From: an uncultured Eubacteriales bacterium
GTDB lineage: Bacteria; Bacillota; Clostridia; Christensenellales; Aristaeellaceae
Assembly: GCA_902790495.1 (NCBI GenBank)
Contig: CADASK010000015.1
Location: 1 to 34,824 of the forward strand
Reading direction: 5' to 3'
DNA length: 34,824 nt
Shown one piece after another: positions 1 through 8,791 of the stretch. A program made the position numbers and the translations under genes. Within the stretch, counting starts at the first letter, position 1. The number at the start of each line of letters is the position of its first letter. Below the pieces are notes generated by a model. It did no database searches. It was not told the DNA's origin and was given only the letters and a program-made list of their open reading frames with translations.

Positions 1-1
1 C

Positions 2-685
2 AAGCTCTCCAAGTATCCTGAGAAGTTCGGCACCGGCATCATCGACGGCATCGCCGCCTCTGAAGCCGCGAACAACGCCGCCACCGGCGGCGCCATGGTT
101 CCCCTGCTGTGCCTGGGCATTCCGGGCGGCAACGCGGCCGCCGTTATGGCCTCCGCGCTGGCCCTCAAGGGCGTGCAGATGGGTCCCCGTCTGCTGAACG
201 TCCAGCCCGAGTTCCTCTCCGCCACCTTCATCACCATGATCATCACCAACATCGTGATGGTGATCGTGGCCATCGGCATCGCGAAGGTGTTCGCGCAGAT
301 CCTGGCCATCCCCTACTACTACCTTGGGCCGATCATCCTGCTGCTGGCCACCATCGGTTCCTTCTCCGAGGGCAACTTCGTGGGCGTCACCGTCATGGTG
401 ATCGCAGGTATCTTCGGTATCATCGTCAAGTACATGCACCTCAACAGCGCGGCCATCGTGCTGGGCCTGGTGCTGGGCGGCATGTGCGAGAAGTACTTCT
501 CCCAGGCCTTCCAGAAGGCACACATCGTCTCCGCCGAGATGGGTATGGGCGATTATGCGGCCAAGGTCTTCGGCGGCCTGTTCGGTACCCCGATCGGCGC
601 TGTCGTGATGACTGCCTGCATCCTGCTGCTCCTGAGCCCCATCTATATGCCCCTGATCAAGAAGGCCCGCGCCAAGAAGGCGTAA
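2..685 (+). CDS. tctA: Tripartite tricarboxylate transporter permease, TctA family (5'-truncated by window edge)
   Basis: The large membrane subunit of a TctABC-type secondary carrier, which takes up citrate or similar tricarboxylates using a periplasmic or surface binding protein. Only the last 227 codons are in view. The reading frame is open from base 2, and the first visible residues contain EAANNAATGG followed by PLLCLGIPG, matching the conserved core of TctA (family knowledge: EAANNA and LGIPG motifs). Several hydrophobic segments follow, ending in a short basic tail. TctA proteins are about 500 residues, so roughly the N-terminal half lies to the left. A terminator-like hairpin follows, so it is probably not in one transcript with the citrate lyase genes, but its position beside them supports citrate as substrate (inference). 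Confidence 0.88.
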   Translation, partial: KLSKYPEKFGTGIIDGIAASEAANNAATGGAMVPLLCLGIPGGNAAAVMASALALKGVQMGPRLLNVQPEFLSATFITMIITNIVMVIVAIGIAKVFAQILAIPYYYLGPIILLLATIGSFSEGNFVGVTVMVIAGIFGIIVKYMHLNSAAIVLGLVLGGMCEKYFSQAFQKAHIVSAEMGMGDYAAKVFGGLFGTPIGAVVMTACILLLLSPIYMPLIKKARAKKA

Positions 686-703
686 GCCCTATCACAACCA
701 CTG

Positions 704-746
704 CCCCGTGGAGGCCGCGGCTTTCGCGAGCTCCACGGGGCCTTCT
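704..746 (+). terminator. Terminator-like hairpin after tctA
   Basis: A perfect 10-bp stem (CCCCGTGGAG / CTCCACGGGG, 704-713 with 731-740) starts 18 bases after the tctA stop and is followed by CCTTCTC. The T-run is poor, so intrinsic termination is likely but not certain. Confidence 0.6.
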
Positions 747-1040
747 CATCTCACAGTTATTATAACCAAGCACACATTAGTAGCGGCTGCGCGAAGGGGT
801 GGAGGGGGCTCGGAGCGCCCGGAAAACTCCATGTTATGGAGTTTTCAGCGAAGAGCGGGCGGCAGCCCCGGACCGACCGCAAAGCCCCCTCCCCGCGCCC
901 GCAGGCGCGGAACCCCTGTGTTGCCCGACACAAACAAGAATCCTTTCATCAACCCATCATCTTAACACCGAAGCTTCTCCGGCCCGGCGTCAGGGCCGGA
1001 TCAGTGATACATCTCACCCGACAGAGGAGGTTATACCATC
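747..1040 (+). other. Leader region of the citrate lyase operon
   Basis: This gap holds R repeat copy R1 (791-915) and then about 125 bases before citD. The second part contains a hairpin at 978-1000 (TCCGGCCC / GGGCCGGA, loop GGCGTCA) without a T-run. I found no convincing -35/-10 pair, and no regulator or operator can be assigned. The citD ribosome binding site AGGAGG is at 1025-1030. Confidence 0.5.
791..915 (+). repeat. R repeat, long form (copy R1)
   Basis: Begins GCGAAGGGG and ends in the hairpin GCGCCCGCAGGCGC. The outer stem pairs GGAGGGGGC (801-809) with GCCCCCTCC. The insert hairpin is AACTCCAT / ATGGAGTT around the loop GTT. The core carries the conserved GACCGCAAAG block. Same sequence class as copies at 8555, 19880, 24164 and 28798. 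Confidence 0.85.
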
Positions 1041-1343
1041 ATGACCATCGAGAAGAGCGCCGTGGCCGGCACGCTGGAGAGCAGCGATGCCCAGGTGACG
1101 GTAGAGCCGGCCGACAGCGGCATCGAGCTGGAGATCACCTCCAGCGTGATGAACCAGTACGGCCGTCAGATCAAGGCCACGGTTCTGGAAACACTGAAGC
1201 GCCTGGACGTGGAAGCCGGACGCGTGACCGTCGTGGACAAGGGCGCCCTGGACTGCACCCTGAAGGCCCGCGTCGAGTGCGCCGTGTTCCGCAGCTGCGG
1301 TCAGTCTGACAAGAATATTCCCTGGGGAGGTGCTGTGAAATGA
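1041..1343 (+). CDS. citD: Citrate lyase acyl carrier protein (gamma subunit)
   Basis: The 100-residue acyl carrier subunit of citrate lyase. It carries the 2'-(5''-triphosphoribosyl)-3'-dephospho-CoA prosthetic group, on which acetyl and citryl thioesters are formed. The N-terminal GTLESSD motif places Ser14 at the attachment position known from the Klebsiella enzyme, and the length matches the family. AGGAGG stands 10 bases before the ATG. The stop codon overlaps the citE start as ATGA, so the two are translationally coupled. It is the first gene of citD-citE-citF-citC-citXG-hydratase. Confidence 0.95.
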   Translation: MTIEKSAVAGTLESSDAQVTVEPADSGIELEITSSVMNQYGRQIKATVLETLKRLDVEAGRVTVVDKGALDCTLKARVECAVFRSCGQSDKNIPWGGAVK

Positions 1344-2254
1344 TTCCCCGTCCAAAGCCTGAACGGTTCCGCCTGCGCCGCACCATGATGTTCATGAACG
1401 CGCAGAAGCCCGGCCTCATCAAGGACGCCTACATCTACGGCGTGGACTCCATCATGCTGGATCTGGAGGACGCGGTGGCTGAAAACCAGAAGGACGCCGC
1501 CCGCTTCAGCCTCTATCACGCCCTGAAGACCATCGACTACGGCGACACGGAAGTGATCGTGCGTATCAACGGCCTGGACACCCCCCACTGGCAGGAGGAC
1601 ATCCGCGTGTGCGTGGCGGGCGGTGCCGACGGCATCCGCATCGCCAAGTGCGAGAGCGCCCAGGACGTGCTCACCGTGGAGAAGGCCGTGGAGGAGGCCG
1701 AGAAGGAATTCGGCGTCGAAGTCGGCCGCACCCTGCTGATGGCCGCCCTCGAGAGCCCCAAGGGCATCCTCAACGCCTATGAGATCTGCGCGGCCAGCCC
1801 CCGCATGTTCGGCGTGGCCATCTCCGGCGGCGACTTCCGCAAGTGCATGCAGACCAAGCCCACCGCCTCCGGCATCGACATGCTCACCGCCCGCGGCATG
1901 ATGCTCATCGCCGCCCGCGCCGCCGGCGTGCAGTGCTTCGACACCGTCTTCACCGATCTGGACGACAACGAGGGCTTCCTCAACGAGGTGCGCCAGAACA
2001 AGGAGATGGGCTTCGACGGCAAGAGCCTGATCAATCCCAAGCAGATCCGCCCTGTGCACGAGATCTTCGCGCCCACCCAGAAGGAAGTCCTTCAGGCCGA
2101 AATGTGGGTGCAGGCCTTCCGCGAGGCCCAGGCCAAGGGCATCGGCGTGTTCACAGTCAACGGAAAAATGGTCGACGTGGCCTTCATCCCCGGCGCCGAG
2201 CGCACGCTCAAGCTGGCCAAGGCCTGCGGCATGTATGAGGGGGATCTGGTATGA
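1340..2254 (+). CDS. citE: Citrate lyase beta subunit (citryl-ACP lyase)
   Basis: Cleaves citryl-ACP to oxaloacetate and acetyl-ACP. The 304 residues match the HpcH/HpaI-like TIM-barrel family. The N-terminal RRTMMFMNAQKPGL stretch and the DSIMLDLEDAV motif (acidic, metal-binding region) are typical of CitE, as is the later GKSLINPKQI. The start overlaps the citD stop (ATGA) and the stop overlaps the citF start in the same way, giving tight coupling and near-equal subunit output, as expected for the alpha-beta-gamma complex. No truncation or missing motif is seen. Confidence 0.95.
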   Translation: MIPRPKPERFRLRRTMMFMNAQKPGLIKDAYIYGVDSIMLDLEDAVAENQKDAARFSLYHALKTIDYGDTEVIVRINGLDTPHWQEDIRVCVAGGADGIRIAKCESAQDVLTVEKAVEEAEKEFGVEVGRTLLMAALESPKGILNAYEICAASPRMFGVAISGGDFRKCMQTKPTASGIDMLTARGMMLIAARAAGVQCFDTVFTDLDDNEGFLNEVRQNKEMGFDGKSLINPKQIRPVHEIFAPTQKEVLQAEMWVQAFREAQAKGIGVFTVNGKMVDVAFIPGAERTLKLAKACGMYEGDLV

Positions 2255-3807
2255 AAAACGCAGTTGGACGCGAAATCCCGGACTTTCTGCTGAAGGATGG
2301 CCGCGAGGTCTATCAGGGCAAGAACTACATGGACGGCAAGTACCTGCAGAAGGCCGCCCCCCGCACCCGCCGGTATGAAAAGCCCCAGGAGAGCAAGATC
2401 GTCGACACCATCGTCGACGCCCTCAAGCAGGTCGGCGCCAAGAGCGGCATGACCTTCTCCTTCCACCATCACCTGCGCAACGGCGACTACGTCGTCAACA
2501 TGGTGATGCAGGCCGCCATCGAGGAGATGGGCCTGGACAACATCACCATCGCCGCCACCTCCCTGGGCGAGGCCCATGACCCCGTGGCCCAGTACATCGA
2601 GGACGGCAAGGTGGTCGGCATCCAGACCAGCGGCATCCGCGGCAAGATCGGCGAGGTCGTCTCCGCCGGCAAGCTGAAGACCCCCGCCATCATCCGCAGC
2701 CACGGCGGACGCCCCCGCGCCATCGAGGCCGGCGAGGTGCATATCGACATCGCCGTGGTCGCCGCCCCCACCAGCGACTGCGTGGGCAACTGCCGCGGCA
2801 TCGGCGGCAAGAGCAACTGCGGCTCCCTGGGCTACGCCATGACCGACGCCAAGTACGCCGATCACGTGATCGTGGTGACCGACTGCCTGGTGGACTTCCC
2901 GAACATGCCCGCCTCCGTCGAGGCCATCGACGTGGATGCCGTGGTGGTGGTGGATTCCATCGGCAATCCCAAGAAGATCGCCAGCGCCGCCGCCCGCATC
3001 TCCCAGAATCCCCGTGACCTGATGATGGCCGAGAACGTGGCCAAGGTCATCGCCTCCACCCCGTATTTCAAGGAGGGCTTCTCCTTCCAGACCGGCGTGG
3101 GCGGCCCGTCCCTGGCGGCCAACCTCTTCCTGGAGAAGTACATGGACGAGCGCGGCATCAAGATGGGCTGGGCCATCGGCGGCATCTGCGGCCCCATGGT
3201 CGAGATGCTCAAGAAGGGCAAGGTCGGCAAGGTGATCGACGTGCAGGACTTCGACCTGGACGCCGTCAACAGCATCAACCAGACCCCCAACCACTTTGAG
3301 ATGAGCGCCAGCCAGTACGCGAACCCCGCCAACAAGGGCGCCTTCGTCAACAAGCTGGACTTCGTGGTGCTGGCCGCCCTGGAGATTGACACCGGCTTCA
3401 ACGTCAACGTGCTGACCGGCTCCGACGGCGTGCTGCGCGGCGCGCCCGGCGGACACCCCGACACCGCCGCCGGCAGCAAGTGCTGCATCATCGTCACGCC
3501 CCTGATTCGCGGCCGCATGGCGACTGTGTGCAAGAACGTCGTGACCGTGACCACCCCCGGCGACTGCGTGGACGTGCTGGTGACCGACTACGGCATCGCC
3601 GTCAACCCGCTGCGCCCCGACCTGATCAAGTGCCTGGACGACGCTGGCATCCCGCACGTGACCATCGAGTCCCTGCAGGAGAAGGCCTACAGCCTGGTGG
3701 GCACCCCCGATGACCTCGAGTGGGAGGACAAGGTGGTGGCCGTCCTGGAGGCCCGCGACGGCACCATCCTGGACGTGGTTCGCAAGATCAAGCCTTTGAA
3801 GCTGTAA
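2251..3807 (+). CDS. citF: Citrate lyase alpha subunit (citrate:acetyl-ACP transferase)
   Basis: Exchanges the acetyl group on the ACP for citrate, producing citryl-ACP for CitE. At 518 residues it has the usual CitF length. The N-terminus (VGREIPDFLL, then YQGKNYMDGKY), the FSFHHHLRNGDYV block and the SHGGRPRAIEAGE block are characteristic. Glycine-rich stretches such as GGHPDTAAG near the C-terminus fit a CoA-transferase-type fold. The ATG overlaps the citE stop. It is followed after 31 bases by citC with its own strong ribosome binding site. Confidence 0.95.
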   Translation: MKNAVGREIPDFLLKDGREVYQGKNYMDGKYLQKAAPRTRRYEKPQESKIVDTIVDALKQVGAKSGMTFSFHHHLRNGDYVVNMVMQAAIEEMGLDNITIAATSLGEAHDPVAQYIEDGKVVGIQTSGIRGKIGEVVSAGKLKTPAIIRSHGGRPRAIEAGEVHIDIAVVAAPTSDCVGNCRGIGGKSNCGSLGYAMTDAKYADHVIVVTDCLVDFPNMPASVEAIDVDAVVVVDSIGNPKKIASAAARISQNPRDLMMAENVAKVIASTPYFKEGFSFQTGVGGPSLAANLFLEKYMDERGIKMGWAIGGICGPMVEMLKKGKVGKVIDVQDFDLDAVNSINQTPNHFEMSASQYANPANKGAFVNKLDFVVLAALEIDTGFNVNVLTGSDGVLRGAPGGHPDTAAGSKCCIIVTPLIRGRMATVCKNVVTVTTPGDCVDVLVTDYGIAVNPLRPDLIKCLDDAGIPHVTIESLQEKAYSLVGTPDDLEWEDKVVAVLEARDGTILDVVRKIKPLKL

Positions 3808-3838
3808 TACTTGAAATAAACGCAAGGAGGTGTCCACC

Positions 3839-4891
3839 GTGAGCTACACGATCGCTCCCGTCAGCCCGGCTGACAAGCGCCGCCAGGCCGCGGTGGACGC
3901 CCTCCTCATCAAGGAAGGCATCCGCCGCGACGCCCACCTGGACTACACCTGCGCGGTCTACGACGAGGACTTCAGCCTCTGCGCCACGGGCAGCTGCTTC
4001 GGCAACACCCTGCGCTGCATGGCCGTGGACAGCGGCCACCAGGGCGAAGGCCTGATGAACCTGGTGGTCAGCCACCTGAGCGAGGTGCAGGCCGCCCGCG
4101 GCAACACCCACCTCTTCCTCTACACCAAACCCGGCAGCGCCAAGTTCTTCGGCGACCTGGGCTTCTACGAGATCGCCCGCGTGAGCGGCAAGCTGGTCTT
4201 CATGGAAAACCGGCGCACCGGCTTCGCGGACTGGCTCGCGGCCCAGCAGCGCGCCGACACCCCGCGGGAGAGAACCGCCGCCGTGGTGATGAACGCCAAC
4301 CCCTTCACCCTCGGCCACCGGTATCTGCTGGAGCAGGCCTGCGCCCGCGCCGACGCCGTGCACCTCTTCGTGCTCAGCGAGGACGCCGGACCCATCCCCG
4401 CCGCCGACCGCCTCCGCCTCGTACTGGAGGGCATTGCCGATATGGCCTGCCGCGGCAAGCTGATTCTCCACGAGAGCGGGCCCTACATCATCTCCGCCGC
4501 GACCTTCCCGGGCTACTTCCTCAAGGACAGCGACGAGGTCTCCGAGACCCACGCGCGGCTTGATCTCAACGTCTTCGGCCGTGTCGCCGAGGCCATGGGC
4601 ATCGGCGCGCGCTTCGTGGGCGAGGAGCCCTTCAGCCACGTCACAAGCCTGTACAATCAGGCCATGCGCGAGGAGCTGCCCAAGCTGGGCGTCGCCTGCG
4701 AGGTGATCCCCCGGCTGGAGGAGGGCGGCGCGGCCATCAGCGCCAGCGCCGTGCGCCAGGCCGTGCACGATGGCCAGATCGAGCGGATACGCCCTTGGGT
4801 GCCCGAGAGCACCTGGAACTACTTCACCGGCCCCGACGGCGCAAAAGCCGTGGCGGCCATCCAGAGCATGAACGATGTCAAACATCACTGA
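3839..4891 (+). CDS. citC: [Citrate lyase] ligase (acetate:SH-citrate lyase ligase)
   Basis: Activates citrate lyase by acetylating the thiol of its prosthetic group with acetate and ATP. Starting at GTG 3839 gives 350 residues. An upstream in-frame GTG at 3830 lies inside the Shine-Dalgarno AAGGAGG (3824-3830), so the later start, 8 bases after it, is preferred. An N-terminal GNAT-like domain (about 1-135, with GHQGEGLMNLV) precedes a nucleotidyltransferase domain containing NPFTLGHRYLLEQA (the T/HxGH signature) and ISASAVRQAV near the end (ISTSxxR-like), the standard CitC arrangement. The 3' end overlaps citXG by 17 bases. Confidence 0.93.
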   Translation: MSYTIAPVSPADKRRQAAVDALLIKEGIRRDAHLDYTCAVYDEDFSLCATGSCFGNTLRCMAVDSGHQGEGLMNLVVSHLSEVQAARGNTHLFLYTKPGSAKFFGDLGFYEIARVSGKLVFMENRRTGFADWLAAQQRADTPRERTAAVVMNANPFTLGHRYLLEQACARADAVHLFVLSEDAGPIPAADRLRLVLEGIADMACRGKLILHESGPYIISAATFPGYFLKDSDEVSETHARLDLNVFGRVAEAMGIGARFVGEEPFSHVTSLYNQAMREELPKLGVACEVIPRLEEGGAAISASAVRQAVHDGQIERIRPWVPESTWNYFTGPDGAKAVAAIQSMNDVKHH

Positions 4892-6203
4892 GAAAACCCT
4901 GCCGGACACCCCGCGGGAGGCCACCCTCACCGACGTGCTGGAGGCCCGCGAGAAGCGCGTGAGCTGCCAGCAGCGGCTGCTGGAGCGCTTCCGGAAGCCG
5001 GTGGTCTGCTTCACGCTGAACATCGCCGGGCCGGTCAAGGTGGACGAGGCCACACGCTACGCCTTCCGCGTCGGCCGGGAGCGGCTGACCGAGGGGCTGA
5101 AGACCATGGGCTTCGACCTGCTGGGCAGCGAGACCCTCGTCTCCGTGGCCGGGCAGGAATACCTCGCCGCCGTGAGCGCCCCGGCCGAGGCCCTCAAGCG
5201 CCTGTGCGTCTCCCTGGAGGAGCTGGATCAGCTGGGCCGCCTGTTCGACCTGGACGTGATCGGCACCGACGGGCAGAAGCTGGAGCGCGGCGCGGAGCGC
5301 AGCTGCCTGGTGTGCGGCAAGCCCGGACGCGGCTGCGCCAGCCGCCGGGTGCACCCTGTGGACGAGATCCGCGCCGTGACCCAGGGCATCATCCGGGCGC
5401 ACCAGACCCGGGAGCAGACCCGGCGCGTCGCCACGGCGGCGGTGCAGAGCCTGCTGGACGAGGTCTGCGTGACCCCCAAGCCCGGCCTGGTGGACCGCGA
5501 GAACAACGGCAGCCATCGGGACATGGACATCTTCACCTTCATGGCCAGCGCCTCGGCCCTCTACCCCTACTTCGAGGCCTGCTGCCTCGCGGGCCTGCGG
5601 GACAGAGCGCTGGACGCGGCGACAGCCTTCCGCCGCCTGCAGAGCCTCGGCATCGAGGCCGAGCGGGTGATGCGCCAGGCCACCCACAGCGTGAACACCC
5701 ACAAGGGCGCGATCTTCACCCTGGGCGTGCTGTGCGCCGCCGCGGGCCGCGCGGGCGACACCCGTGTGGAGCCCTGGCTGCACTGCTGCGCCGAACTGGC
5801 CGCCTCCTACCGGAGCAGCGGCGTGCGCGGCGAGGTGGCCGACGGCCTGCCCAGCGTGGCGGCCTGCGGTCTGCCCGCTCTGCGCGCAGCGCGGGAGAAG
5901 GGCTGCACCTTCAACGACCAGTGCCTCGCGGCGCTGCTCGCGCTGATCGCCCATGTGGAGGACACCAACATGGTGTCCCGGGGCGGCAGCCTCGTCGCCC
6001 GAAGGGCCCGCGCCGAAGCCCAGGCCCTCATCGACGCCCTTGGGAGCGGCGCCGAGACCCGGCCCCTGCCGATGCTCATGGAGGCCATGAACCGCGATTA
6101 CGTCGCGCTGAACCTCTCCCCCGGCGGCTGCGCCGACCTGCTGGCCGCCACCCTGCTGGTGGACCGTATCACCCAATCATCATCCGAAACTATGGAGGAA
6201 TAA
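4875..6203 (+). CDS. citXG: Fused CitX-CitG: citrate lyase prosthetic group transferase and synthase
   Basis: One 442-residue protein joins two steps of prosthetic group biosynthesis. The N-terminal part (about 1-175) is CitX, which transfers the phosphoribosyl-dephospho-CoA group to apo-ACP; it has GRLFDLDVIG and the cysteine-rich CLVCGKPGRGCASRR. The C-terminal part (about 176-435) is CitG, which makes the triphosphoribosyl-dephospho-CoA precursor from ATP and dephospho-CoA; it has TPKPGLVDRENNGSHRDMD and NTHKGAIFTLG. Separate CitX and CitG are known, and fusions occur in other bacteria. The start overlaps citC. The stop is followed at once by the hydratase ATG. Confidence 0.92.
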   Translation: MSNITEKTLPDTPREATLTDVLEAREKRVSCQQRLLERFRKPVVCFTLNIAGPVKVDEATRYAFRVGRERLTEGLKTMGFDLLGSETLVSVAGQEYLAAVSAPAEALKRLCVSLEELDQLGRLFDLDVIGTDGQKLERGAERSCLVCGKPGRGCASRRVHPVDEIRAVTQGIIRAHQTREQTRRVATAAVQSLLDEVCVTPKPGLVDRENNGSHRDMDIFTFMASASALYPYFEACCLAGLRDRALDAATAFRRLQSLGIEAERVMRQATHSVNTHKGAIFTLGVLCAAAGRAGDTRVEPWLHCCAELAASYRSSGVRGEVADGLPSVAACGLPALRAAREKGCTFNDQCLAALLALIAHVEDTNMVSRGGSLVARRARAEAQALIDALGSGAETRPLPMLMEAMNRDYVALNLSPGGCADLLAATLLVDRITQSSSETMEE

Positions 6204-6205
6204 AC

Positions 6206-8479
6206 ATGCTGAAGCTGTATGATTCCGGCGTCTATCTGCTCAAGGGCAGAGAGATCGTCACCGACGCACAGGCCGCCGCCCAGAAGGCCGGCCATCCCGT
6301 GACCCAGGCGGAGGCCGCGAAGGGCACCATCGCCTACGGCATTCTCCAGGCCCACAACAAGAGCGGCGACATGGAGCACCTGCAGATGCGCTTCGACAGC
6401 CTGACGAGCCATGACATCACCTATGTCGGCATCATCCAGACAGCGCGCGCCTCCGGGATGAAGCAGTTCCCCATGCCCTACGTCCTGACCAACTGCCACA
6501 ACAGCCTGTGCGCGGTGGGCGGCACCATCAACGAGGATGACCACATGTTCGCCCTCTCCGCCGCCCACAAGTACGGCGGCGTGTACGTGCCCACCAACCT
6601 CGCCGTGATCCACAGCTTCAACCGCGAGATGATGGCCGGCTGCGGCCGCATGATCCTCGGCTCCGACAGCCACACCCGCTACGGCGCCATCGGCACCCTG
6701 AGCGTGGGCGAGGGCGGCGGTGAGCTGGCCAAGCAGCTGGTGGGCCGCACCTACGACGTGGCGCGCCCCGGCGTCATCCTGATCTACCTGGACGGCGAGC
6801 CCAAGCCCGGCGTCGGCCCCCAGGACGTGGCGCTGACCATCTGCGGCGCGGTGTACAAGAACGGCTACGTCAAGAACAAGGTGATGGAGTTTGTCGGCCC
6901 CGGCGTCGCCAAGCTGCCCATGGAATACCGCAACGGCATCGACGTGATGACCACCGAGACCACCTGCTGGTCCTCCATCTGGGAGACCGACGGCGCGACC
7001 GAGGAGTACCTGACCATCCACAGCCGTCCCGAGGCCTATAAGAAGATGGAGCCCGCCGACGTCGCCTACTACGACGGCTGCGTGTACATTGACCTCTCCA
7101 CCGTGGAGAGCACCATCGCCCTGCCGATGCATCCCAGCAACACCATCACCATCCGCGAGCTGCTGGAGAATCCGAAGGACATCCTCTACGCCTGCCAGGA
7201 GCAGGCCAACAGCCAGATCGTCGGTGCGAAGATCGACCTGGTCAGCAAGGTGCACGACGGCGGCGTCTGGGTCGAGCAGGGCCTGGTGGCCGGCTGCTCC
7301 GGCGGCACCTTCGACAACGTGTGCGCCGTGGCGGACATCCTGCGCGGCCACTCCACCGGCAACGGCGCCTTCACCATGAGCGTCTATCCCGGCTCCATGC
7401 CCGCCTACCTGCAGCTGATGAAGAACGGCGCGCTGGGCGACATCGCCGCCGCGGGCGCCATCATCCGCGAGTGCTTCTGCGGCCCGTGCTTCGGCGCCGG
7501 CGACACCCCGGCCAACGGCGAGCTCTCCATCCGCCACACCACCCGCAACTTCCCCAACCGCGAGGGCTCCAAGCCCGGCGAGGGCCAGATGAGCGGCGTG
7601 GCCCTGATGGACGCCCGCTCCATCGCAGCCACCGCCATCAACCACGGCAAGCTGACGCCCGCCACCGACCTGGACGTGAAGTACACCAAGTATCCCTACG
7701 TGTTCGACAAGTCCGTGTACGACAAGCGCGTCTACTTCGGCTTCGGCAAGGCCGACCCGAACTATGAGCTGAAGTTCGGCCCGAACATCAAGGACTGGCC
7801 CGAGCAGCCCGCCCTGACCGACGACCTGCTGGTCAAGGTCTGCTCCTACATCACCGACCCGGTGACCACCACCGACGAGCTGATCCCCTCCGGTGAGACC
7901 TCGTCCTACCGCTCCAACCCCGAGCGCCTGAGCGAGTTTGCCCTCTCCCGCAAGGATCCCGCCTACGTGGGCCGCAGCAAGGCCGTGCGCCAGATCGAGC
8001 GCGACCGCGCCGCCGGCAAGGAGCTGCCCGACGAGGTGAAGCAGGTCTACGCCGCCCTGGAGAAGGTCGTCAAGGTCGATCCCGAGCACACCGACATCGG
8101 CTCCACCATCTTCGCCGTGAAGCCCGGCGACGGCTCCGCCCGCGAGCAGGCCGCCAGCTGCCAGCGCGTGCTGGGCGCCTCCGCCAATCTGGCCAAGGAG
8201 TACGCCACCAAGCGCTACCGCTCCAACTGCATCAACTGGGGCATGGCCCCCATGCTGGTGAAGGACGAGAGCGCCTTCGCCCTGGGCGACTGGGTGTTTG
8301 TACCCGGCCTGCGCAAGGCTGTGCTGGAGGGCACGCCCGAGTTCACCGCCTACGCGGTGAAGCCCGACGGCCAGGTGACGCCCTTCCAGGTGTCCCTGGG
8401 CGATCTGACGCCCGACGAGCGGCAGATCATCGCAGACGGATGTCTGATCAACTACTATCGCAATCATCCCGTTGATTGA
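6206..8479 (+). CDS. Aconitase-superfamily hydratase (YbhJ-like)
   Basis: A 757-residue member of the aconitase/homoaconitase superfamily, closest in length and layout to the E. coli YbhJ type, whose substrate is unsettled. LGSDSHTRYG (151-160) matches the aconitase GTDSHT block. Cluster-ligand cysteines are visible at C364 (AGCSGG) and at C425 and C428 (CGPCFG), so a 4Fe-4S cluster is expected. AGGAA stands before the ATG at 6206, which lies three bases after the citXG stop, so it belongs to the citrate operon. Possible roles are interconverting citrate with aconitate or isocitrate, or feeding other tricarboxylates into citrate lyase (inference). Confidence 0.85.
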   Translation: MLKLYDSGVYLLKGREIVTDAQAAAQKAGHPVTQAEAAKGTIAYGILQAHNKSGDMEHLQMRFDSLTSHDITYVGIIQTARASGMKQFPMPYVLTNCHNSLCAVGGTINEDDHMFALSAAHKYGGVYVPTNLAVIHSFNREMMAGCGRMILGSDSHTRYGAIGTLSVGEGGGELAKQLVGRTYDVARPGVILIYLDGEPKPGVGPQDVALTICGAVYKNGYVKNKVMEFVGPGVAKLPMEYRNGIDVMTTETTCWSSIWETDGATEEYLTIHSRPEAYKKMEPADVAYYDGCVYIDLSTVESTIALPMHPSNTITIRELLENPKDILYACQEQANSQIVGAKIDLVSKVHDGGVWVEQGLVAGCSGGTFDNVCAVADILRGHSTGNGAFTMSVYPGSMPAYLQLMKNGALGDIAAAGAIIRECFCGPCFGAGDTPANGELSIRHTTRNFPNREGSKPGEGQMSGVALMDARSIAATAINHGKLTPATDLDVKYTKYPYVFDKSVYDKRVYFGFGKADPNYELKFGPNIKDWPEQPALTDDLLVKVCSYITDPVTTTDELIPSGETSSYRSNPERLSEFALSRKDPAYVGRSKAVRQIERDRAAGKELPDEVKQVYAALEKVVKVDPEHTDIGSTIFAVKPGDGSAREQAASCQRVLGASANLAKEYATKRYRSNCINWGMAPMLVKDESAFALGDWVFVPGLRKAVLEGTPEFTAYAVKPDGQVTPFQVSLGDLTPDERQIIADGCLINYYRNHPVD

Positions 8480-8554
8480 GGCGTCATGAAAAAGCGCTGC
8501 GGGGCTGGAGAGGCTTTGGCCTCTTCGGCCCCGCAGTTGCGCGTCTCAATCACA

Positions 8555-8680
8555 GGGTTCCGCGCCTGCGGGCGCGGGCAGGGGGCTTTGCGATCGGTCC
8601 GGGGCTGCCGCCCGTTCTCCGCTGAAAACAGTCCACTGGACTGTTTTCCGGGCGCTCCGAACCCCCTGCACCCCTTCGCA
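8555..8680 (-). repeat. R repeat, long form (copy R2)
   Basis: Inverted relative to R1. It starts with the CGCGCC-TGC-GGGCGCG hairpin and ends CCCCTTCGCA. The outer stem is CAGGGGG / CCCCCTG. The insert hairpin AAAACAGTCCA / TGGACTGTTTT differs in sequence from R1 while keeping its pairing. Confidence 0.85.
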
Positions 8681-8710
8681 TCGCAATTTTAGCAAGCTAT
8701 CGAAACCCCA

Positions 8711-8767
8711 AGAGCCTTCCCCCTCTGGGGGAAGGTGGCATCGCCGAAGGCGATGACGGATGAGGGC
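8711..8767 (+). repeat. S repeat (copy S1)
   Basis: Two adjacent hairpins, CCTTCCCCC-TCT-GGGGGAAGG and CATCGCC-GAA-GGCGATG, followed by ACGGATGAGG. The partner copy is inverted at 24070-24128, with different stem bases but the same layout and the same GACGGATGAGG tail. Confidence 0.75.
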
Positions 8768-8791
8768 ATTTCACGTAGACAAGGAGCATCT

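Larger units (their letters stand above)
8480..8791 (+). other. Intergenic region carrying R2 and S1 repeats
   Basis: The 312 bases after the hydratase contain no credible gene. They hold an initial inverted repeat (GCGGGGC near 8499 with GCCCCGC near 8528, no T-run), the long R repeat copy R2 and the S repeat copy S1. The Shine-Dalgarno AAGGAG (8781-8786) of the next gene lies at the end. Confidence 0.6.

Noticed and set aside
708-1044. Small forward frames between tctA and citD
   Set aside because: They consist of translated R1 repeat and terminator sequence, with no ribosome binding site.
5204-6205. Extended frame making the hydratase 1091 residues long
   Set aside because: The first 334 residues are an Arg/Pro/Gly-rich shadow of citXG. 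The real start is ATG 6206, directly after GGAGGAA and at the family N-terminus.
2092-8467. Very long reverse-strand open frames opposite the citrate genes, and forward shadow frames
   Set aside because: They arise from GC-rich third positions on the true coding strand, are low-complexity (His/Gly/Ala/Val or Arg/Pro rich) and have no ribosome binding sites or family resemblance.
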